Origin: Nostoc sp. NMS2
GTDB lineage: Bacteria > Cyanobacteriota > Cyanobacteriia > Cyanobacteriales > Nostocaceae
DNA: 32,354 bases
Assembly: GCF_017115105.1 (NCBI RefSeq)
Contig: NZ_JABXKH010000141.1
Coordinates: 1-32,354 of the forward strand
Reading direction: 5' to 3'
Under the pieces are notes generated by a model, which was not told where the DNA came from, did no database searches, and was given only the letters and a program-made list of their open reading frames with translations. Position numbers and translations under genes: made by a program. Below, piece after piece: positions 15,833 through 23,344 of this stretch. Numbering within the stretch: position 1 is the first letter of the stretch; every line of letters begins with the position of its first letter.

Positions 15833-16576
15833 ATGGTAAACTCTACCGTTCCTTCTTTCTTAAATAGCTTTTTAGAAAATTCATTTGACTTAAAACATCA
15901 TTTACAATGTTTTTTAAATTTAGATCCAGAAACCATAGAGACAAAGTTAGCAGCAGGACAAGAGGAAATAAAAAACTTAGGACGCAAAGATTTTAATTGG
16001 GAAGAAGCAACTGCTTTCTATCGTGAAAAAGTAGGAGAACTTTACTTATTTGAATTAGGGGCTTGGCATCTATCAAGTTATGCTTATATTGGAGAGATGT
16101 TGCGGCTAATTGCAGATTATGCTCAAGGGAGAGTATTAGATTTTGGTGGTGGAATAGGAACTCATGCCCTTGGTGCTGCTCTTTGTCCACAAGTGGAGCA
16201 AGTTATTTATTATGATATTAATCCGATTAATCGTGATTTTGTTCAGTATCGAGCAGAGAAAATGGGACTGGACAAAAAAATAATTTGTCCTCTTGATATG
16301 CCCGCGAAAGAGAAGTTTGATACTATTTTGTGTTTTGATGTTTTAGAACATGTTTCAGATCCTAGCCAGCAGTTATTAGAATTTTATCAATCTTTAAACT
16401 CTGAAGGTAAAATGATAGTGAATTGGTATTTCTTTAAAGGTTTCAATCAAGAATTCCCTTTTCATTTAGACGATCCTAAAGTAGTAGAAACATTTTTCCA
16501 TACACTTCAGAGTCAATTTTTAGAGGTTTTTCACCCTTACCTGATTACAACTCGCTGCTACCGGAAGCAGAGTTGA
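15833..16576 (+). CDS. Class I SAM-dependent methyltransferase
   Basis: This is a 247-residue protein. A helical N-terminal segment of about 90 residues (FLENSFDLKHHLQCFLNL) precedes the methyltransferase fold. The SAM loop is VLDFGGGIGTHALG (101-114), motif II is IYYDINPINRDF, and the acidic post-motif is CFDVLEHVSDP (168-178). The last pattern is shared with UbiG/UbiE-like enzymes, but the substrate cannot be read. The ATG at 15833 is preferred over the TTG one codon upstream. It lies between two MITEs and before a GT4 gene, so a role in glycan or glycolipid decoration is a reasonable guess only. Confidence 0.8.
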   Translation: MVNSTVPSFLNSFLENSFDLKHHLQCFLNLDPETIETKLAAGQEEIKNLGRKDFNWEEATAFYREKVGELYLFELGAWHLSSYAYIGEMLRLIADYAQGRVLDFGGGIGTHALGAALCPQVEQVIYYDINPINRDFVQYRAEKMGLDKKIICPLDMPAKEKFDTILCFDVLEHVSDPSQQLLEFYQSLNSEGKMIVNWYFFKGFNQEFPFHLDDPKVVETFFHTLQSQFLEVFHPYLITTRCYRKQS

Positions 16577-16618
16577 ATTGCATATTTTTTGGATGGAGCC
16601 ATAGCGAAATCCGATAAA

Positions 16619-16746
16619 TACAGCAGTTTTCTTTTGCATGAGGTACAAAGTTACGGGTTTTGAGGCAGGAGGCAGGAGGTAGAAACTCTTTATATGTGAT
16701 GTGTGAGCCTTGCATTTTGTACCTCACTTACTTGCAAACCGCTGTA
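16619..16746. mobile_element. MITE, TAYAGCGGTT end family, 128 bp
   Basis: The ends read TACAGCAGTTTTC...TGAGGTACAAAG (from 16619) and, inverted, TACAGCGGTTTGC...TGAGGTACAAAA (ending at 16746). TA at each outer edge fits TA-target insertion. The interior contains tandem GGCAGGA units (about 16662-16680). It is non-coding and lies just before the GT4 gene, so it may carry or displace that gene's promoter. Confidence 0.7.
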
Positions 16747-16796
16747 TGTTGTTTAGGTGAAAAAATGATGTTTATAAAAATACATTGACGACGGAA

Positions 16797-17864
16797 ATGT
16801 ACCATAAATTATTATTTATGTCCACCCCGATGGGCCCGCTAGGTTCAGGATTGGGAGGCGGAGTAGAGTTGACTCTATCTAATATTGCTACAGAGATGCT
16901 GCGGCGAGGGCATAAATTAGAAATTGTTGCACCGCAAGGGTCTATCAGCGACTCATTACCGATTAGAGGAATTCCCGGTGAACTAATACAGATACCAGCG
17001 CAAAATCAGAGTCGTAACGAGCCAATTTTGCTGCATAAAAATTCTGTTTTGGCGAATATGTGGAATTATGCTCGCCAAGTGCAAGCAGATTATGATTTGA
17101 TTGTGAATTTTGCTTATGATTGGTTGCCACTATATTTAACACCATTTTTTAACTGTGCGATCGCACATCTGATCAGCATGGGTTCGTTGACAGACGCAAT
17201 GGATGAGATTATTGAACAAGTAGCAATCAGTTTTCCGGGTAGTATCGGTGTTCACAGTCAAACCCAAGCAGCTACTTTCACATTTGCAGAACGGTGTATT
17301 TGTCTGTTAAATGGCATGGATTTATCTATTTATCAGTTTTGCCAGGAACCAACTCAGAGCTTGGCGTGGGTAGGTAGGATAGCTCCTGAAAAAGGACTAG
17401 AGGATGCAGTAGCAGCAGCAGAAATCACCGGTATTACACTGAAAATATTCGGGTTAAAACAGGATCTATCTTACTGGGAGAAAATTTGTCAAGAATATCC
17501 TAATGCTCCTATAGAATATATAGGATTTTTACCAACAGTTGAGTTACAAAAGGAGCTAGGTAAATGTCAAGCACTTTTAGTAACTCCTCGTTGGATAGAA
17601 GCATTTGGAAATGTAGCAATAGAAGCGCTTGCTTGTGGAGTACCTTTAATTGCTTATCGTCGCGGTGGTTTAACAGAAATTGTCCAAGAAGGAAAAACTG
17701 GTTTTTTGGTGGAACCTGATAGTGTTCAAGGTTTAGTAGATGCTATTAAGCATTTGGATGAAATTGACCGACAAACTTGTCGCCAGCAAGCAGAAACCCT
17801 ATATTCTTTAGAAGCTATGGGCGATCGCACTGAAGAGTGGTTTAAAATAATTCGTAATTCGTAA
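16797..17864 (+). CDS. Family 4 glycosyltransferase
   Basis: This 355-residue GT-B enzyme has the N-terminal glycine-rich loop STPMGPLGSGLGGGVELT (residues 9-26) that contacts the nucleotide sugar. The C-terminal Rossmann domain carries WVGRIAPEKGLEDA (191-204) and the EX7E motif EAFGNVAIE (268-276), followed by ALACGVPLIAYRRGGL. This is the retaining GT4 arrangement. The start is uncertain: ATG 16797, or an in-frame TTG at 16785. A short ORF ATGATGTTTATAAAA at 16765 with a good site ends (TGA) right at that TTG. The last codons and stop (IIRNS, TAA) lie in a heptamer array, so the native end may be lost. The probable role is sugar transfer in a surface glycan or glycolipid pathway. Confidence 0.87.
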   Translation: MYHKLLFMSTPMGPLGSGLGGGVELTLSNIATEMLRRGHKLEIVAPQGSISDSLPIRGIPGELIQIPAQNQSRNEPILLHKNSVLANMWNYARQVQADYDLIVNFAYDWLPLYLTPFFNCAIAHLISMGSLTDAMDEIIEQVAISFPGSIGVHSQTQAATFTFAERCICLLNGMDLSIYQFCQEPTQSLAWVGRIAPEKGLEDAVAAAEITGITLKIFGLKQDLSYWEKICQEYPNAPIEYIGFLPTVELQKELGKCQALLVTPRWIEAFGNVAIEALACGVPLIAYRRGGLTEIVQEGKTGFLVEPDSVQGLVDAIKHLDEIDRQTCRQQAETLYSLEAMGDRTEEWFKIIRNS

Positions 17865-17886
17865 TTCGTAATTCGTAATTCGTAAT
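17849..17886. repeat. Tandem heptamer repeat AATTCGT (STRR type)
   Basis: There are 5.4 exact copies of AATTCGT. The array starts inside the GT4 gene and provides its stop codon. The same unit forms the array at 20249-20281. Confidence 0.92.
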
Positions 17887-17960
17887 GTTGTAATCCAGAA
17901 GTAGATTAATTTTTGAGACTAATCTGGATGATAACCTAAAGCTACAATATTTGTGTTCAA

Positions 17961-18860
17961 CTATGGCGCGATCGCTAATATCCCCGCATTTCCATCTAAA
18001 GTTACCTCTACACCCACTGGTAAAGCTGCATTGGGACTATCGTGGCCAAAAGGTAAGTCAGAGACAACAGGAATACCCAAATCACCCAAGCGATCGCGCA
18101 ATACTTCTTCTACACTAAAGCTAGATACAGTTGGCGGTGCTTCACAGCGAGTAAAACCGCCTAAAGCAATACCGCAGACTTGAGATAAAGCACCGCTCAA
18201 ACGCCATTGTGTCAGCATCCTATCGATGCGATAGGGTGCTTCTGTGACATCTTCTAACGCCAGAATTACACCATCCAAATGTGGCAAAACTGGTGTAGCT
18301 AAAAGGTTAGTAGCCACCGTGAGATTACCTGGTAACAAAGTACCAGTTACTACGCCGCCATCCCACCCGCAACCTTTGAGAGGTGCGAGAGGACGACCTT
18401 CTACCAAATCGAATAATCGCTCAACTGACCAATCTGGCTCATCTGCCAAGGTTGTCAGTACAGGAGCATGAACGCCGGAAATTCCTGCTATATAAAGGCT
18501 CCATAATAAAGCTGTGATATCAGAAAAGCCTATAAGCCACTTGGGAATGGCTGAATTTTGTTGCCAATTCCAATCTTCTAAAATGCGGGTGCTGCCAAAA
18601 CCGCCTCTGGTACAGAGAATACCCCGACAATCAGGATCTTGCCACGCTGCTGCTAATTGCTGACGGCGGGTTTCGTCTTTTCCTGCCAGATAACCCCATT
18701 TGTCATCTATCTGAGGGCTGATTTCTACTCGATAACCACGCGATCGCCAAATTTCTAAACCCCGTTCAAATGCTTCAAATTCTCGCAAAGCACCACTAGG
18801 GGCAATTACTCGTACTAAGTCTCCAGGTTTTAGGGGCGGTGGTAAGATTTTGGATGGCAT
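17961..18860 (-). CDS. LD-carboxypeptidase (peptidase S66, LdcA/MccF-like)
   Basis: S66 serine peptidases cleave the L,D-bond of tetrapeptides in peptidoglycan recycling (LdcA) or hydrolyse microcin C-like compounds (MccF). The 299-residue protein shows the N-terminal KPGDLVRVIAPSG, the TRGGFGSTRIL loop, and the nucleophile region IGFSDITALLW (Ser113). It also has ALEDVTEAPYRIDRML with the catalytic Glu and LPFGHDSPNAALPVG with the catalytic His. No signal peptide is present, so it is cytoplasmic, as for LdcA. The ATG at 18860 is chosen because the upstream 16 codons fall in repeat DNA. LdcA is likelier than MccF in a cyanobacterium, but sequence alone does not settle this. Confidence 0.9.
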   Translation of the reverse strand: MPSKILPPPLKPGDLVRVIAPSGALREFEAFERGLEIWRSRGYRVEISPQIDDKWGYLAGKDETRRQQLAAAWQDPDCRGILCTRGGFGSTRILEDWNWQQNSAIPKWLIGFSDITALLWSLYIAGISGVHAPVLTTLADEPDWSVERLFDLVEGRPLAPLKGCGWDGGVVTGTLLPGNLTVATNLLATPVLPHLDGVILALEDVTEAPYRIDRMLTQWRLSGALSQVCGIALGGFTRCEAPPTVSSFSVEEVLRDRLGDLGIPVVSDLPFGHDSPNAALPVGVEVTLDGNAGILAIAP

Positions 18861-18882
18861 GAAAAAAGTTAGGGGTGAGGAG

Positions 18883-18902
18883 AGACGCGATTCATCGCGT
18901 CT
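18883..18902. repeat. Small palindrome upstream of the S66 peptidase
   Basis: AGACGCGAT and ATCGCGTCT form a 9-bp stem around two bases. Palindromes with this GACGCGAT core are common dispersed repeats in Nostoc. It lies 23 bp upstream of the peptidase start, within its 5' untranslated region. Confidence 0.6.
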
Positions 18903-18990
18903 GTACAAGGGGTTAAGAATAAAGACTATACCTCAGAACTCCGATCAAATTTTGTTGAATAATTTTTCAAATTACCGAGTGTTCCCATAA

Positions 18991-19227
18991 TTACGGTGAG
19001 GATTGCACAAACTGAAAGGAAACGTTAGCAGTCAAAGGCTCTGGTAATGGTTTTCCTTGTACTTGGTAATCTTCAATCAAAAGTTCCAGCACCTCCTCAC
19101 CATTATTGAGAGCATCGGCGTAGGTATTTCCATGAGTGTGTGCATAAGGGCCAAACTCAGGTAGGCTGACAATGTACTTTTTATCTTCCATCGACCACTG
19201 AATTACAATACTGTATTGTGGTTTCAT
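18991..19227 (-). CDS. HicB-like protein (type II antitoxin family), solitary
   Basis: This 78-residue protein has the HicB N-terminal fold: YSIVIQWSMEDKKYIVSLPE, then FGPYAHTHGNTYADALNNGE and a helix EEVLELLIEDYQVQGKPLPEP. In HicAB modules this partially degraded RNase H-like domain binds the small HicA RNase. The C-terminal DNA-binding domain seen in longer HicB proteins is absent, and no HicA-like ORF lies on either side. It is therefore a single antitoxin-like protein that may regulate a distant partner or have another role. The start at 19227 (MKPQYS) is preferred over 19242. Confidence 0.8.
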   Translation of the reverse strand: MKPQYSIVIQWSMEDKKYIVSLPEFGPYAHTHGNTYADALNNGEEVLELLIEDYQVQGKPLPEPLTANVSFQFVQSSP

Positions 19228-19382
19228 TAAATATTTTGTCATGATTATCTGGGAAAATCTCAGACCTACAGGGACAATACATTAGATAAGCTAATCAGCA
19301 TTTAAGTTGCATCATCAGGGCGGGCAAGATGCCCACCCCACATGAGATTGATAAAATTTTAATATGCAAATTAGATGTGTTT

Positions 19383-19532
19383 TATAGCGGTTCTCGCTTG
19401 GATGCAATACAGTTTGACCTCTCTCCAAACCTCTCTCCTAAAAGGAGAGAGGCTTTGAATCTTACTCCCCAACGCTACAAGGGTTGGGGCTGGGGGTTAG
19501 GTCTGTATTGCACTCAACTGAGAACCGCTATA
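19383..19532. mobile_element. MITE, TAYAGCGGTT end family, 150 bp
   Basis: The 30-bp ends match at 26 positions: TATAGCGGTTCTC at both outer edges and TGCAATACAG at both inner edges. The interior holds CTCTCTCCTAAAAGGAGAGAG and CCCCAACGC...GGGTTGGGG stem-loops, closely resembling the interior of the unrelated-end MITE at 4711-4857. It is non-coding and lies in the gap 19243-19726, which otherwise contains only the palindrome at 19615-19694. Confidence 0.85.
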
Positions 19533-19614
19533 GCTTATCTTTAACGCTCTTCTATTACTCTCGTTAAATAAAAATTCAGAACCCTTGATTTTTAAGGCTT
19601 TGATAAATTTACGA

Positions 19615-19694
19615 GTAGGTTGGGTTGAGGGACGAAACCCAACACGAAAAACCCTTGGTTTTGTTGGGTTTCACTAAAGTTCAACCCAACCTAC
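19615..19694. repeat. Nested palindromic repeat downstream of pgsA
   Basis: The outer arms GTAGGTTGGGTTGA / TCAACCCAACCTAC and the inner arms GAAACCCAACA / TGTTGGGTTTC are perfect inverted repeats, giving a cruciform-capable 80-bp unit. On the minus strand it could act as a 3' end structure for pgsA, 32 bp away. Confidence 0.75.
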
Positions 19695-19726
19695 ATTTTT
19701 TCTTTCATCAGAGTCATAAAAGAGCG

Positions 19727-20245
19727 TTAATCAGCAGTGCTAGCTTTTTGCGGTACAAGATAAATACCTCCAGAGATTAAAGTTAGGGCGACAGAAACCC
19801 AAAAGGCAATCAAAGAGGGAGTTTGCCACACTTCAGCCAGAGGTGCTATTAAAAGTGCGATCGCTATTATTTGACTAACAGTTTTGAGTTTACCCCAAAT
19901 ATTCGCCCCGGTAATCGTCGTTTGATTCACCCGCCAACCAGCGATCGCTAATTCTCGCGCTAAAATCAAAAACACTCCCCAAGCCGGGACTTTTCCTAGT
20001 TCAATAAAAACCAGCAACGGCGCAAGTACTAGAAGTTTATCCACTAAGGGATCGAGAAATTTACCCAATTCACTAATTTGGTTGAGTTTCCGCGCCAAAT
20101 AGCCGTCTAACCAATCAGTCAATGCAGCAACAAGAAAAATCGCCAAACATATCCACTGAGCTTGAGGTGTGGGATTATATAAACCGTAAAGCAGAAATGG
20201 TATTCCCAATAGGCGAGAGAAGGTAATCCAGTTGGGTATGGTCAT
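19727..20245 (-). CDS. pgsA: CDP-diacylglycerol-glycerol-3-phosphate 3-phosphatidyltransferase
   Basis: PgsA makes phosphatidylglycerol phosphate from CDP-diacylglycerol and glycerol 3-phosphate. Phosphatidylglycerol is the only phospholipid of cyanobacterial thylakoids and is essential for photosystems. The 172-residue protein has the exact CDP-alcohol phosphotransferase motif: Asp44, Asp47-Gly48, Ala51-Arg52, Gly61, Asp65 and Asp69. It begins with the typical TIPNWITFSRL and has four to five membrane segments. The ATG at 20245 is the true start, because the upstream codons are translations of a heptamer array (20249-20281). That array ends three bases before the ATG, so no Shine-Dalgarno is present. 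Confidence 0.93.
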   Translation of the reverse strand: MTIPNWITFSRLLGIPFLLYGLYNPTPQAQWICLAIFLVAALTDWLDGYLARKLNQISELGKFLDPLVDKLLVLAPLLVFIELGKVPAWGVFLILARELAIAGWRVNQTTITGANIWGKLKTVSQIIAIALLIAPLAEVWQTPSLIAFWVSVALTLISGGIYLVPQKASTAD

Positions 20246-20248
20246 AAT

Positions 20249-20281
20249 AATTCGTAATTCGTAATTCGTAATTCGTAATTC
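20249..20281. repeat. Tandem heptamer repeat AATTCGT at the pgsA start
   Basis: There are 4.7 exact copies of AATTCGT (ACGAATT on the gene's strand), identical in unit and orientation to the array at 17849-17886. It occupies positions -4 to -36 relative to the pgsA ATG. Confidence 0.92.
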
Positions 20282-20409
20282 AAACTTCAAGATTAACAAG
20301 TGTAAAGCAACAAGTAGCCAAGCAAATATGCAAAATCTATGCAGATTAGTGTATCTGAGTGTGGCTGCGTGGGAAAATCTGTTTTCTGTAGTTCTCTTAA
20401 AACAATACT

Positions 20410-21831
20410 ATGACTGAACACACAGACAACCAATTCCGCATCGAACGCGATTCGATGGGCGATCGCCAAATTCAAAGTAACTTTTATTACGGCATTCAAA
20501 CGCTACGGGCAATCGAAAACTTTCCTATTAGCGGCATTAAGCCTTTAGCTACTTACGTAGATGCTGGACTAATAATTAAAAAAGCTACAGCAATTGTGAA
20601 TGGAGAACTGAATTGCATCCCCCAAGATATTAGTCAGGCGATTGTCCAAGCAACTGATGAAATATTGGCTGGGAAGTTCCGGGATCAATTTGTTGTGGAT
20701 GTTTATCAGGCGGGTGCTGGAACATCTCATCACATGAATGTCAACGAAGTTCTGGCAAATCGTGCCTTAGAAATTCTGGGTGAAGAAAAGGGTAATTATA
20801 AACGTGTTAGTCCTAACGATCACGTTAATTATGGGCAGTCTACCAATGATGTGATTCCGACGGCAATTCGGATTGGTGGATTATTGGCATTATCCAAGAC
20901 ATTGCACCCAGCAATAGATAGTGCGATCGCATCTTTAGAAAACAAAGCTGTAGAATTTCAAGATATCGTCAAATCTGGCAGAACCCACTTGCAAGACGCA
21001 GTACCCGTGCGTTTGGGTGAAAATTTCCGGGCTTGGGCGCAAATTCTTACAGAACACCAAAACCGGATTTACACCGCCTCTGGTGATTTAATGGTGCTGG
21101 GTTTGGGAGGTAGTGCAGCCGGAACGGGTTTAAATACTCATCCCCTATATCGCGCCCATGTGGTAGAAGTTCTTTCAGAATTGATTGATACACCTTTAGA
21201 ACCCGCGCCCCATCTGATGGCAGCGATGCAGAGTATGGCCCCATTTGTAAATGTTTCCGGTGCTTTACGCAACTTAGCGCAGGATTTAGTCAAAATCTCT
21301 CATGATTTGCGGCTGATGGATTCGGGGCCAAAAACTGGGTTGAAAGAAATTCAACTCCCTCCAGTGCAACCCGGTTCATCAATTATGCCAGGGAAATATA
21401 ACCCAGTCATGGCAGAGATGACATCAATGGTGTGTTTTCAGGTGATGGGTTACGACAGTGCGATCGCATTAGCCGCACAAGCCGGACAATTAGAATTAAA
21501 TGTGATGATGCCACTGATTGGTTATAACTTGATTCACAGTATCGAAATTCTGGGTAATACCATTGCAGCCCTCACCGAACGCTGCATCGAGGGAATTACA
21601 GCTAACCAAGAACGTTGTTTAGCTTATGCTGAAGGCAGTTTAGCTTTAGTAACCGCACTAAATACCCACATCGGTTATTTAAACGCTGCTGCTGTCGCTA
21701 AAGAATCTTTAGAAACTGGTAAATCCCTACGGCAGATTGTTCTAGAACGCGGGTTGATGAGTGAAACAGACTTAGCCACAGTGTTAAATCTAGAACAAAT
21801 GAGTGGTATCTTACCACTCAAAACAGAATAA
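20410..21831 (+). CDS. aspA: Aspartate ammonia-lyase (aspartase/fumarase superfamily)
   Basis: The 473-residue enzyme is the size of aspartases and class II fumarases, homotetramers that reversibly eliminate ammonia from aspartate or water from malate to give fumarate. Superfamily motifs are DVYQAGAGTSHHMNVNEVLANRA (near residues 97-119), NYGQSTND (140-147), SGRTHLQDA (189-197) and the mobile active-site loop GSSIMPGKYNP (322-332). The loop has Tyr where Val is usual (MPGKVNP). The QAGAGTS segment resembles aspartase more than fumarase, but the two cannot be separated safely by eye. It is divergent from pgsA, with 164 bp shared upstream. Confidence 0.82.
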   Translation: MTEHTDNQFRIERDSMGDRQIQSNFYYGIQTLRAIENFPISGIKPLATYVDAGLIIKKATAIVNGELNCIPQDISQAIVQATDEILAGKFRDQFVVDVYQAGAGTSHHMNVNEVLANRALEILGEEKGNYKRVSPNDHVNYGQSTNDVIPTAIRIGGLLALSKTLHPAIDSAIASLENKAVEFQDIVKSGRTHLQDAVPVRLGENFRAWAQILTEHQNRIYTASGDLMVLGLGGSAAGTGLNTHPLYRAHVVEVLSELIDTPLEPAPHLMAAMQSMAPFVNVSGALRNLAQDLVKISHDLRLMDSGPKTGLKEIQLPPVQPGSSIMPGKYNPVMAEMTSMVCFQVMGYDSAIALAAQAGQLELNVMMPLIGYNLIHSIEILGNTIAALTERCIEGITANQERCLAYAEGSLALVTALNTHIGYLNAAAVAKESLETGKSLRQIVLERGLMSETDLATVLNLEQMSGILPLKTE

Positions 21832-21932
21832 TAGATTATGGGGCATTGGGAATTGGGCACTTGTACTGAGCGAAGTCGAAGTATTGGGAATTGGGCATGA
21901 AGAAGAGACAAGGGAGATACTTGTTCAATAAT

Positions 21933-21959
21933 TCCCCCTTGTCCCCCTTGTCCCCCTTG
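21933..21959. repeat. Tandem 9-bp repeat TCCCCCTTG
   Basis: There are three exact copies between the lyase and DUF362 genes, followed by CCCTCATCT units. This C-rich 3' region also contains a dispersed motif ACTGAGCGAAGTCGAAGTA at about 21865. No gene is present in 21832-22029. Confidence 0.85.
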
Positions 21960-22029
21960 TCCCCCCACTCCCTCATCTCCCTCATCTCCCCTTGCTCCCA
22001 TTCCCCACTCCTCTATCCCTTATCCATCC

Positions 22030-23001
22030 ATGCAAACTCAAAAACCATCTCTTAGTCTCATTCGGGCTACATCTTACGAACAAGAGGCTTTAAGAAAATC
22101 CTTGCTAACTCTCCTGGAACCTTTTGGAGGAATAGCAGCATTTGTGAAAAAAGGCGATCGCGTTTTACTCAAACCTAATCTACTTACAGGGTCACGTCCT
22201 GGTAAAGAGTGTATCACGCGCGCCGAACTAGTTTACGAAGTTGCCCAGATGGTAATTGAGGTTGGCGGTAAGCCATTTTTAGGTGATAGTCCTGCTTTTG
22301 GTAGTGCTAAGGGCGTAGCAATAGCAAACGGCTATCTGCCTATTTTAGAAGAACTCAATCTTCCCATCATCGATTTTCACGGTCAGCGTTACCAAACTGT
22401 TAGTGATAATTTTAATCATCTGCGACTGTCTAAAGAAGCAATGGAAGCAGACGTAGTGATTAACCTACCTAAAGTTAAATCCCATGCCCAGTTGACATTA
22501 ACACTGGGCGTAAAAAACTTGTTTGGTTGCGTCCCCGGTAAAATGAAAGCTTGGTGGCACATGGAAGCCGGAAAAGATGCGAATAGATTTGGTGAAATGT
22601 TAGTAGAAACTGCCAGGGCTATTAACCCTAACTTAACCATATTAGATGGCATCATCGGTCATGAAGGAAATGGTCCTAGTAATGGTGAACCTCGCCAACT
22701 GGGTATTTTAGCAGCCGCATCAGATATATTTGCCTTAGATAGGGCAATGGTAGAAATCCTCAATGTTCCTCCCGAACAAGTACCTACAGTTGCAGCTTCC
22801 CAAAGACTAGGAGTTTGTCCAGAACTTGCTGCTATCGAGTTTCCACATTTAAATCCTGACTTATTAAAAATAGAAGATTGGCAGCTACCAGACAAATTGA
22901 TGCCCATCGATTTTGGTATGCCCCGCATAATTAAGTCTACCTTTAAGCATCTTTACACCCGATTTATCAAAGAACCAATTAGTGTTTATGGAAGGGAGTA
23001 G
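22030..23001 (+). CDS. DUF362 domain protein
   Basis: This 323-residue protein has the DUF362 pattern: GDRVLLKPNLLTGSRPGKECIT, then GGKPFLGDSPAFGS, ADVVINLPKVKSHAQLTLTL with GVKNLFGCVPG, and DGIIGHEGNGPSNGEPRQLG. Related proteins often carry a ferredoxin-type [4Fe-4S] domain, but no CxxCxxC cluster is present here. The biochemical function of the family is not established. The ATG at 22030 has no obvious Shine-Dalgarno, and the upstream DNA is repeat-derived. A copy of a dispersed repeat begins 57 bp after its stop. Confidence 0.85.
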   Translation: MQTQKPSLSLIRATSYEQEALRKSLLTLLEPFGGIAAFVKKGDRVLLKPNLLTGSRPGKECITRAELVYEVAQMVIEVGGKPFLGDSPAFGSAKGVAIANGYLPILEELNLPIIDFHGQRYQTVSDNFNHLRLSKEAMEADVVINLPKVKSHAQLTLTLGVKNLFGCVPGKMKAWWHMEAGKDANRFGEMLVETARAINPNLTILDGIIGHEGNGPSNGEPRQLGILAAASDIFALDRAMVEILNVPPEQVPTVAASQRLGVCPELAAIEFPHLNPDLLKIEDWQLPDKLMPIDFGMPRIIKSTFKHLYTRFIKEPISVYGRE

Positions 23002-23057
23002 GGAGTGGGGAGTGGGGGGATGTGGTTCGACTTCGCTCACCAACCGGGGGATGAGGG

Positions 23058-23171
23058 AGAATTATTAAGAGAACTCCAAAAAATAAATTATCCAATTTCT
23101 GTACTTCACTACGATTTTCCCCCCCCTGCCCCCCTGCCCTTAAAGCGATGGGATATTTTTTTATTTGGAAT
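23058..23171 (+). repeat. Dispersed repeat, copy B
   Basis: This is the longest readable copy: GAACTCCAAAAAATAAATTA at 23071, a poly-C and CTGCCC tract, then AAAGCGATGGGATA and a T-run followed by TTGGAA. It is near-identical to copy A (8628-8712) in its left half and to the inverted copy C (30574-30697) in its right half. The remainder of 23002-23344 shows only a short motif (TTCGACTTCGCTCACC at 23029) and no gene I support. Confidence 0.78.
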
Positions 23172-23344
23172 GTTCTTAATCACCTTCGACACGCCAATTA
23201 CTCCCAGTCGCCTGAGAACAATTTTCCCCTTGACAGACCAATAGTCTTATTAGATACCTAAACTGAACACGCATTTCTAGGGTGGCAGAATGTAAAATAT
23301 TAACTTATTGTTTACCCAATTCTTTGTAAAAATCAGGGTGTCTA

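Noticed and set aside
17849..20281. Heptamer arrays considered as a CRISPR array
   Set aside because: The units are 7 bp, contiguous and without spacers, so they are STRR-type repeats.
20410..21831. Annotation as fumarase (fumC)
   Set aside because: The QAGAGTS region and overall pattern look nearer to aspartase; kept as aspA with reduced confidence because the superfamily members are hard to separate by eye.
23005..23244. 79-residue plus-strand ORF downstream of DUF362
   Set aside because: It is built from a dispersed repeat (copy B) plus a poly-C tract, starts in GGGAGTGGGG repeats and has no ribosome site; only the repeat frame is of interest.
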